A stretch of DNA of 64,000 nt from Naegleria lovaniensis (lineage: Eukaryota > Heterolobosea > Eutetramitea > Acrasida > Naegleriidae): assembly GCF_003324165.1 (NCBI RefSeq), contig NW_025407867.1, positions 235,600 to 299,599 on the forward strand, written 5' to 3'. How positions within the stretch are numbered: position 1 is the first letter of the stretch; each line of letters starts with the position of its first letter. A model generated the notes under the pieces. That model was not told where the DNA came from and did not search any database. It worked only from the letters and a program-made list of their open reading frames with translations. The position numbers and the translations under genes are program-made. This document shows positions 54,966-64,000 of the stretch, piece by piece.

Positions 54966-56974
54966 TTAAATACCTCCACCGTCGACGAGCTCCACCGAAC
55001 CAGTACTTTCAAATAAGACCTTAAAACATTCTTCTTCGTTTTCTGCAATTTGATGAATATAATCGCCACTGTTGTTGGAACCCACCAATGCACCTGTTGG
55101 TGTTGAGGATGAGGTCCATGGTTCACGAGACGCGTCGGATGGCACGAGTGCTAATTCAGCTGTCAATGCAACATCATTATTAGAACCAAGAGTTGTGGTC
55201 GTGTCATTCTTTGCACTACTAGTGGCCACTTGTTTTTTTCTAGAACTCTTCTTTAAGGATGTGATGGAGTGTTTCGACTTCTGCTGATTCTCGTCTCCTC
55301 CTCCTTCCTCATCCTCACTACTGTCTCCAAAAATACCAGCTAATTTCAGTTTTTTCTTTAAACGTTCAAGTTCTTGTTCCAATCTCTTCTCTCTCAAATA
55401 TAAGGCACGAATGGCTTGAGCATCAATATCGTCGTATTGGTAGACGGTTGATCCTGCATCAATATTCTTCTTTTCTTGTTGTTTAGTAAATGCATTTAAC
55501 ATGAAATTAATGACCGTCGTGGGTGACATGACACCTGTGTTGAAATTTTTGTGTTGTTCATCCGTTGCAGTGGTGGTTGCAGGTGGAGCATGTTTGGTGT
55601 CAATACTTAAATTCTTTGGATGATGACCTTGAGATGAGGAGGAAGTACTTGTTACAGCGGTGTTGTGCCCATTCAACAAACCATCATTAAGGTTTTCTAC
55701 TATTGAGGGTTGTTGATCACCATTGGAGATAGTTGACAAATTTGCTCCCGACTCCATCCTTGTAGAAGATGATGCATCCATTTCAGTATGAAGTGTCTGC
55801 TCTCCATTTGACAATGTCGCAGTCATAGTCTCATTATTCGAGTTGTTGGTATTTACAGTTGGCTTCTTATCCTTAATACATCTTGCAGGAACTCCCACGA
55901 GTGTACAATCACTGGGAGCATCTTTGACAACCACAGAGCCTGCACCAATTTTTACGTTGGACCCAATGACAATATTTCCCAATACTTTGGCACCGGAGCC
56001 GACAAGCACATTGTCACCCAGGGTTGGATGCCTTTTGCCTTTCGTGGTAGATGTTCCGCCAAGTGTGACGCCTTGATATAATGTACAATAATTTCCTACA
56101 ATTGCTGTTTCTCCAATGACCACTCCTGATGAATGAAAGGGTAATTGGATTTTTCGAATTCATTTCAATTTTAGTATTTCCATTAAACACAACAATTCAT
56201 TGTTGAAAATATAAAAGAAAATACAATAGTGCAATAAAATAAAGAGCATATTGTAATAATGAGATAAATATTCGTGTAATTAGAAAAGAATATCCCAAAA
56301 GAAATTGTTAATGTTAAATAAAAGAAATTGTTAATTAAGCCATGTGCATTTTCGGTAACCATTGGTTTCATACGACAAAATATTGTCACACAAAATATCA
56401 CACCAGGATCATTATCAATAATCACACCAACATCGGCTCGGATCTGTGACCACAACGGTTCAGGACAAACACACACTTGAGTATGTGCAAATTGATTATC
56501 GAGGTGAGGCTTTTGTTTCGTGGTACTAATTTTGGAGAGAGAGCTTAGGAGTTGTTCTCCTTCTTCCATTTTCTTTTTTGGGAAATCCTGATTCTCTTGA
56601 TTGTTGGGAGGTTGAGTAGAATGGATGATAATATTGGCAGTTGGAAGATGATGATGAACTTTTTCATCATGATGATGATGTATACTTGAAGCATTATCGG
56701 TGGTTGAAGAAACAACACCATTCAATTCCATAACGACCAAATCCGAGTAGGATTTATTGGCCAATGATGAAGAGAGGAGGGTAGTTGAAGTGGTGGTACT
56801 ACTGGATGATGTCGTGGAAGCAGAGCTATCGGACCGAGTTTCTCTAACGATCGTTGGATGAATAGGATGATCCTGATGATGATGATGATTGGATGAACCC
56901 ATGTCGAGTGGTTCTACTGATAATACTTCTGTTGATGTAGCTCTATCCGATGAGGAGGAGGACGTGTTCGTCAT
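54966..56974 (-). CDS. Serine acetyltransferase-like hexapeptide protein with long extensions (576 aa)
   Basis: Exon 2 (from 56125) encodes a left-handed beta-helix typical of Cys[46 protein letters not shown] and VGVPAR. Exon 1 (56974-56404) is Ser/Thr/His-rich and ends with a CysE-like helix ([18 protein letters not shown]). A 278-nt phase-1 intron joins them directly, which skips the roughly 80 residues of CysE that normally lie between; either more exons are hidden in 56126-56403 or the helical domain is lost. The C-terminus is extended by about 290 residues with a coiled coil and acidic/Ser-rich tracts. CysE makes O-acetylserine for cysteine synthesis; activity here needs testing. Confidence 0.75.
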
Positions 56975-57594
56975 CGTTATTTGATTTTTATTGTTGAGAG
57001 AACAAATCAACACATTCCATCATGGAGTTGATGAGAGGAGTATTTTGCGTATGTAATAATTTCGCATAAATTCCAGGCAATTTCCTTAGGACGGAATTTC
57101 AAAGATAAAATTCCAATCCTCAAATTCCCTCCGATTCAGGTTGAAACAATCCCCACGCGGATCCAATCTCTTCATCGTTAAGGTCAGATCACTAATGACA
57201 GTCGGTACCCTGATGGTTCAAGTTCGAGTAATGGAATAATACATTTCTAAATTTGAGGGTTTGGTGACTCTTTCGGAAGAGTGTTACGATTTGGACCGTT
57301 TTGGCGCCAAGTACAAAAAATCTCTTACAAAAAAAAATTGTTGTTGCATCAGTTACCTTTGACGGTTACACTTGGGAGAATCATCGCTCGGCTAAAATCC
57401 CAAGTATTATCTCTGTTCAACCACTGGATATCATCATCATCAGTAATACATTAGGCTTCTTTTCTCTTAATTGTACAACTTCATCAGAGTTAGACCAAAA
57501 AATCCGTTTCTCAAGAGTTCTGAATAAGATCATCATTTTGTTTCCTGTAAATATAAATCATTCCGCGTATAAGATATAACCATCCTCACCAATA
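56975..57594. promoter_or_regulatory. Divergent intergenic region (acetyltransferase-like / hemerythrin)
   Basis: About 620 bases between divergent starts. A frame on the plus strand inside it starts with a non-ATG codon and shows no family features. No tRNA, repeat array or hairpin longer than a few pairs was recognised. It must contain both promoters. Confidence 0.35.
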
Positions 57595-58579
57595 ATGGGT
57601 TCAGCACTATCGGTTGGAAGAAAGTCCTCAACGAAAAAGGACACAGACGTACGAAAGAGCACCGACTCACGTAAGAGTATTGATAAATCATCAAATGCGA
57701 ACAATCGTAACAATGGCGTGAGGAGTAGTGTGGATAAAAGTATGAATGATCAAAAGGCCTCTGAAAATAACAAGAACTCGGCTGATTCCAAAAAGCCAGT
57801 AGAAGTTGCCAAGCAGCCCTCAAAAGAACAAGTTAAGGAAAATCCAAAACAGGAACAACCAAAGAATACCGAATCAATGGATCAAAGCAAAGCAGAAACG
57901 ACCACTCAGCCAAACGGAGAGGAAAACGGCTCGTCTTCCGAACCCGTTGAGAAACCTAGACCTCAAACCACGTTACTTGGACGCAAGAAAGCAAATATTG
58001 ATGATATTCCAGAATTTGTTTTCCACTCAGATAAGGGTAAGTAAGGTGTTGTTGTTAATAAGATTTTTCATCAACTATGACACACCATAACAGATTTATT
58101 ATTCGGAGCCGACATTGCCATGCCATGGAAACCAGGTTATGCTCTCGGAGTTCATATTATTGATGAGCAACATAAAGTATTGGTTAAGCTTATCAATGAA
58201 CTAGCAGAGGCCGTAAAAGATGGTCACATGAGATATGAAATTGGAAGCGTGTTCGACAACTTGGTAGAGTATACAGATTTTCACTTTAAGAAGGAGGAAG
58301 ACCTGATGCAAAAGTATCACTATGTGGAGGAGGACGAACAAGCTCACAAAGAAAAACATGAACTTTTTGTCAAGACCATCTTCAATTTAAGAACCGATTT
58401 TATTAACATGACAGTGGATAATATTGGTCAAGGTATGTTCTTTTGCTAAATTCTTTATGTTTACATTCCTCTTTTCATTAGACTTATTCAACTTCTTAAC
58501 TGACTGGTTATTAACTCACATTTGTCAAATGGATAAGAAATTGTGTGACTTTTTGCTTGAGAGAAATATCAACGAATAA
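57595..58579 (+). CDS. Hemerythrin-domain protein, probably N-myristoylated (292 aa)
   Basis: Three exons, 57595-58036, 58094-58432 and 58482-58579. The N-terminus MGSALSVG is a classical myristoylation signal (Gly2, Ser6), followed by about 130 disordered Lys/Ser/Asn/Glu-rich residues. The C-terminal 140 residues are a complete hemerythrin four-helix bundle: ALGVHIIDEQHKVL, YTDFHFKKEEDLM, AHKEKHELF and, in the last exon, LLTHICQMDKKL, which supply the five His, the Glu and the Asp of a non-heme di-iron site. Hemerythrins bind O2 or sense oxygen, iron or NO; Naegleria genomes encode such proteins. Membrane anchoring suggests a local sensor or store rather than a soluble carrier (inference). 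Confidence 0.9.
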
Positions 58580-58632
58580 ATTATGCTCTTATCTTGAATC
58601 TAACTTTTAATGATTGTTGGCATGATATAGTA

Positions 58633-61600
58633 CTATTGCATTCCAATCCAAGCTCCCTTTGCATAATCAAAATGCATATTGTTCATTTGTGAAATGTCGA
58701 TGGTTGGTAGAGTGGTGAAAGAATCAATCTGAGCAAGCACCCAAAGCACATCTTTCACCTTGTCAGAGCGTACAATCGCGTCCTCCGAAAAATATTCAGC
58801 TATTTGAGGATTGGTAAACAGAGGTGTGAAAATCTCTTCGAGTTTTCTCTTATTGATAGCCATGCTCACAAATAAGGCAAACTTTAAATCATTTGGTTCT
58901 TTGGATACGAGTAAAGTCAGCCTCTCATTAGCATGTTGATACAATTCTTGAATCAAAGTCGAGGTTTCATTCGAGCTCTGCTTGGTAGCAACCTTTTCAA
59001 GATAAAACTTTAAATAATCCCAAAAGAAATATCGACCAAAGAATTTGAATTGTCTGAAACCAATCTCATATGTAGATAACAAGCTAGCAGTAAATTTAAG
59101 TTGAAGCAATTCAGATATGGCTTGAGAATTCTGTCCACTCATGCTATCACCACCACTACTACTATTCCTGAAACAAACTTGCCGAATTTCATAGAGTACT
59201 CCTTTCAGTCTTTCCAATGGAGGCATGGATAAGCATTGATGACAATTATGATGATCCACAAGTAATAGCTCTGCAACTTCCTTTTGATGGTCCGCAACAG
59301 TCTCGAAATCAGAGAGTATACATTTGAATTTTGATTGTTTCTTCACCAAAAATAGTAAATCCTCACGTGAATCCGCGTTCATGAGGAGACTTGATGAGCT
59401 TTCATAATGCTCCTTCAAAAAATCCACGGCAGAACAATAATAATCCCAAAACTCTTTCGAAAATACTCCATAAATAAATGCATAAAATATAAAGAGAAGT
59501 GACAAGGTTGCATATTCCTTTGAGGCCTCCAAGGTTTTCACATGTTCAAATTCAGAGAAGGTTTTTTTAACGTGCCTCAATTTGGTAAAAAGTTTTTTGT
59601 ACCTCTGTTGCGCTTCCATGTCATGTTGTTCGGATTTGATGTGAGAAGCCAAGCTCTCTAACAACTTGGGAAATACCATGTGGTAAAATCGAGACAAATC
59701 TCCCTTTCCCATAATGCACTTGTCGCATAAAATGCATGCATATTGCTGTACCATCACAATGAGAGGATCATAATTGAGAGGTAGAATATAGTGCTTCTTG
59801 TCATCTTGTGGAAATTCATCATTGATGCCTTTTTTGTGAAGATCCGTCAAAAGTGAGTCAATAATTTCAATTGGGGCTGGGGTTGGCTTTTTGTTGACCT
59901 TACTTGGAGAATGGCTTTCTTTTTTTCGGGTGGCACGCTCTTTTCTTCGGATACCATTGATGGAGATTTGAATGCAGTCGTCACTTCTGTTGATGATTGT
60001 GGAGATTCATCTGTAATCTTGACGTTATTCGTCGTGACGACTTCGACATTGGAATCATTTGGAACTCTCTCAGAATTGCTGTCAAGTGACCATTCGCTTG
60101 CTCTGTTGCCTCGCTGGTCATTATAGATTTCCGTTGTTTTACTTCCTCCTCCAATTGAGATTGTTTTCTCTGAAGAGTTTGAATATCGTTTTGCAGCCTC
60201 TTCAAATTCTCCTTCTCAACTCTCAGCACTGTTTCTTCTTTTTTAATAAGAGATGTAAGGGTGGCATGTTCTTGCTGTAATGCTTTCAACTTCTCTTGAT
60301 GTACGCTCTTTTGCTGCTCTGATTCGGTTAGTTGCTTGCGTTCTGCTTCAAGTGTGGATTGCTCTTTTCGCAACAATTCTTCCAAATCATGCCTTTCTTG
60401 TTGCTTTTGGTTTAAGGCCAATTCCAAGCTCTTAATTGATGTCGTCATGTGGTCATGTTGCTCTTCTAGTACGCGATGAGTTTGAGATAAATTGTGGAGA
60501 AGATCTTGTTTTTCAGCGTTATCTCGTTGCTGTTGTTCTAATAATTGTGATGTCTTGTTCGTTTCCTGAGCTAGTTCTAGCTCTAGATTTTCTCTTTCTG
60601 CCACTTTAAGTTTCAATGCTTCTTGTATTCTGACAAGTCGGTCTTCCTCATCTTGTAGCTTCATTTCTCTTGAATTTCAAGCAATTTCAGTTTTTCTTCC
60701 TGCTCCTTATATTTGTTTTCCAATTCAAAAGCAATTCCGTCTCTCTCTTGTAGAGCTTTTCAGTCTGTAACTCTTTCTGAGATTCTTTCGTCTTAATCAT
60801 TTCTTCCAATTGTTTGACTTTCATTTCTTCTGCAATCAGCTTGTCCGATAGTTGTGTTTGATATTGTTTTAACTCTTCCATTTCCTTTGTCTTTATGCTT
60901 TCTAGTTGCTTTCGTTGTTGAGAAATGTACTCCATCTCGACTTCTATTTGGTTCTTTTCTGTCTCCTTTTGAGCTAGCTCACGTTTGAGAATGTCAAGTT
61001 TCTGATATTCTTCCTTGATCGCTAATTGTTCTCTATGAAGTGTTTCTAAATCCAAATGCTGCTCTTTGAGAAGGGTAAGTTCATTTCTCAACACACTATT
61101 TTCTTGGGCTTTTTTCTGTATCAGATCTGTTACTTCATACAAATAATTCTCTTCTTCCTCTAGTTGCTTCTTGAGTGTTTGAATAACACTCTGATTAGAC
61201 TCTTTTTGCATAGAAATACTTTCCTGAGTGTTTTTGAATTCTTCATCCTCTTTTTGTATCAATTGTTGGAGATTGGTCAACTGTTCCAATAGTTTTGCAT
61301 GACGTTCTTCCAATACTGATACCTCTTTTTCTTGAGAGTAAGGGAGTGTTGAAGCTCATTAATTTTAGCGGTTTGGTTATGAATATCTACTTGTAATCTA
61401 GACGCTTGGTTATTTAAGTCTTTAAGAGTCTTTTTCGTTCAGTATTTTCTGGTTTTCAATCCGTTGAATTTCGTCTCTGAGTAAACTGCTCCAAGAACAG
61501 TCGTTCCTCCTCTTGTTTCTTACATTGTTCTTTAAGTGAGTGATTTGTACATTCTCCTCTTCAAATCTCTCTTCTAGATTGGATTTCAACGCTTGCTCCA

Positions 61601-64000
61601 GGTTGTACTTTTCTTGTTGTCTTACCCTTGCCTGCTCTTCCTTTTCATTGCGAATCTGTTCTAATTGTAACACCTCTTGATGCAATATTTCACAAAGCTT
61701 GATCTCTTCAGTGAGCTTTTGTTCCTCTGAGTTTCGTAATTCTTCTAGCTTCTCTCGTTGTTTCAAGTGTTCTTGCAGTGACAGTTGCTTGTCATTAAGA
61801 GCCAGCTGCTCTTGTTGAATTAATGCTTCCAATTCCATACACTCTGTGCTTCTAGCATGAGTCTTTTCCCTCAAATCTTCCAGTTGATGCCGCTGTAGCT
61901 CCATGGAGTTTTGTATTGCAGACAAACTTTCAAAGCAGTTTTTAAGCTCTAAATTCAAAGCCTCTTTCTCCAAGTCCATGTTTGTCCTCTCTTTTTCCAA
62001 CCTTCTAATTTCATTTTTCAGCATGTCAATATCTTGTAATTGGATAGCACAAATAGCTTGGATTGATTCTAACTGTTTCCTGGTATTAATTTCCTCATTA
62101 CGTAAGGTTTCTTTTTCCAATAAGAGATTGCTCAATTCTTCATTCAAACGGTTACTTGTTTTTTGTAATTGTGCAACACATTCCATGAGTGTGTTCTTTT
62201 CATTTTTCTGCGATATCACCTCCAGCTCCTTGTGCTTCAATTCCTCTCTAAGAATATCCATACTAGACTTCTCGTTTTGAAGCTGTTTTATGACAATATC
62301 CAAATTAGCTTGAATTGACAGAAATTCGTCTTTCAGAGACGTCATTTGCTTTTGCACGTTCTCATGCTCTTTTTCGTACTCTCTGATTTTTATGACTTGA
62401 TCCTCAATACGTTTGCTATTAACCAAAATTTCATCCTCTTGATGTGTTAATTGTTGTTCAGTATCTCGAATTCTATCGTGCTGTTCTTGCAATAGGCGTA
62501 TATTTTCTAATTTCAGCTGCTCAATGTGATTTCTTTTTAGAGTGGCTTCCAATGCTTTTTGTTTTAGAGATTCGCATTCTTGGTTCAACCGTTGAATCTC
62601 GAGATCCAATGACGTGCTGGACTCAAGAATACACTCCTTTTCTCGCTGCTTCTCTTCCAAGATGGTTTTCAATGATTGCAATTGATTTTCATGCTCTTGA
62701 ATTTGTTCCTTAATTTCGTTTTCCATGATATTCGTTAATTGTTCCTGTTCTTGATTTTGCTGACATATTTTCAACGCCATCTCTTTTAGTGCGTTAATAT
62801 CTTTCTCAGGAAGAACATCTTTGAACTTGAGATACTCCTTTTCATCGATGTGCTTCAATTCAACAAATCGTTTTGTGAGGGCCAATAGGTCTTCCTTGGC
62901 ATGTTTTTGCTGTGCAAGTACCAGATCGATTTGCTTTCGATACTCCTCCAAGAGGTTAGAATATTTTCCTCTCTCACGACAATATTGAAGAGAAAAAATG
63001 TCCTTGTCGTGCAATGCTTTTTCGATGTCTTGCTTCAACAGCTCTTCATCAGTCAACCGCTGCTTAAGCGAGCAAAGTGATTTCCACGTCGTGCCATCCA
63101 ATGTTTGCCAAGAGTGCGCTTGTTGCAAGATGTTATCAACATCTTTCAATACAGGTCTTGGATTGTCAAGTATTTGTCTTGCATACATGAATAACTGGAC
63201 CCTGTTTTGGGCTGTTGTACGTTCTTCTTCGAGGCAATTCATTTCGGACGCCTTTTGTATGGCCTTCTTGATACTTTCCAAATTTTGATCATTCAATATC
63301 TCAGTAGACAGTACATTTTTCAACGACTCTAATTGTGTCATTAATTCTTGAGCTTGTTGCAGTTTGATTAATAAAATATCCTTATTTTCAAAATGAGGTT
63401 CTTCTCCAATGTCTGAAAGAAAATCTTTGGTATGGTCTATGGTTTTCTGAAGGCTGAGGATGTTGCACAGCTGACTATCGTGAATCAGATCGTCCATCAT
63501 CTTCTTACTTGTGCTGCGTGTCCATTCCTGACGTAGTAACATCTTATCTTGTTTGGAAATGGTTTTACTTCTCAAATAATCCTCCAGCTCTTTCTTTGTA
63601 CAGTATGTGCCCGAAATATAATTACGTACATACAGTACGCTCTCATTACACTGTCTGATCAAGTTATCACACTCGTTCAACACCTGTTCCGCAGATATGT
63701 GTCGAAGATGTTGGCATTTCTCTCTCAAGTCAAGAATTTTATCCATGTCCTTACTTTGAACAAGTGATTCCAAATCCTCCACAAGTTGGTACTCACGTTC
63801 CAGTTCATCCAAGAGCGTATTGGCTTGCTGGCGAAGAGTGTGTAGTCTATCGGAAGAGTTGTGAGCAGTGTTTTCATTTTGAAGGCATCTCCTCAGTACG
63901 AGCGGATTTTTCGATTTCATGGCTCGTTCTAACATGTATAAATCGTTAAACTCTTCACTAATCGTATTCAATATGTTTTCTGCTTGGAAAATCTCCTCAC
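58633..64000 (-). CDS. Giant coiled-coil protein, 5' end beyond the window; frame broken by several one-base indels
   Basis: The frame is open from the right edge to 61422 (over 850 codons) and encodes spectrin-like helices followed by uninterrupted heptad coiled coil rich in Glu, Gln, Leu and Lys. The coiled coil continues to about 60100 and a Ser/Thr/Lys-rich linker to about 59850, but the reading frame switches at about 61532, 61476, 61433, 61340, 60735, 60665, 60098 and 59923. Seven of eight switches need one additional base in a short A/T run, none looks like an intron. The last 405 residues (59850-58633) form a helical, non-coiled domain with CxxC (CILCDKC) and no ATG of its own, so it is probably the C-terminus of the same protein. 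Golgin- or centrosome-like scaffold by architecture only. Confidence 0.6.

Noticed and set aside
57301-57579. 92-codon frame upstream of hemerythrin
   Set aside because: Begins with a non-ATG codon, ends before the true ATG at 57595, no domain.
61903-62280. 125-codon plus-strand frame opposite the coiled-coil gene
   Set aside because: Antisense shadow of Glu/Lys/Leu-rich codons.

Overview
This window looks like nuclear DNA of a heterolobosean amoeba, most likely a Naegleria species. The clues are AT-rich sequence, compact genes on both strands, short introns (about 55-280 nt, GTAAGT/GTATGT...AG), Asn/Gln/Ser-rich tracts, and start codons very often preceded by a run of A. The products also fit: NHL-repeat receptor kinase, SRPK, MAPK-like kinase, Sam50, ArfGAP, BTB, kelch-SAM and hemerythrin proteins. 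The species is inferred, not proven. No tRNA or rRNA gene was recognised.

Layout. 0-14 kb: a partial gene, an unknown gene, a TPR/ankyrin/ARM/MYND protein, a CDC123-like ATP-grasp protein with a C-terminal membrane tail, a membrane protein, a WD40 protein, a mycothione-reductase-like flavoprotein and an F-box-like protein. 14-25 kb: a leucine-rich-repeat relic, an NHL-EGF-TM-kinase receptor, an FYR-domain chromatin protein, a scrap of relics (pogo-type transposase tail, stem-loop cluster, truncated phosphoesterase) and a CrtI-type desaturase. 25-44 kb: SRPK, a MAPK-like kinase, serine carboxypeptidase, metallophosphatase, BTB protein, ArfGAP, Sam50, a zinc-ribbon protein and a kelch-SAM protein.

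44.5-51.1 kb is an accessory island unlike its surroundings. It holds a Fanzor gene (eukaryotic TnpB-like RNA-guided nuclease) with a complete RuvC triad and zinc finger, followed by a structured 3' region that may be its guide RNA. Divergent to it lies a Crinkler/RHS-type NTPase-nuclease gene. That gene is interrupted by a striking array in which a short constant linker (A-GGCATCC) alternates with spacers that are nearly all different perfect or near-perfect palindromes. This array is the least explained structure here.

51-64 kb: a small secreted protein, pirin, an MFS transporter, a serine-acetyltransferase-like protein, a probably myristoylated hemerythrin and a very long coiled-coil protein running off the right edge.

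Several reading-frame breaks (about 17.57, 47.73 and 59.9-61.5 kb) nearly all need one extra base in a short A/T run. That pattern points to homopolymer under-calls in the assembly rather than real pseudogenes, and it matters for the Fanzor N-terminus.
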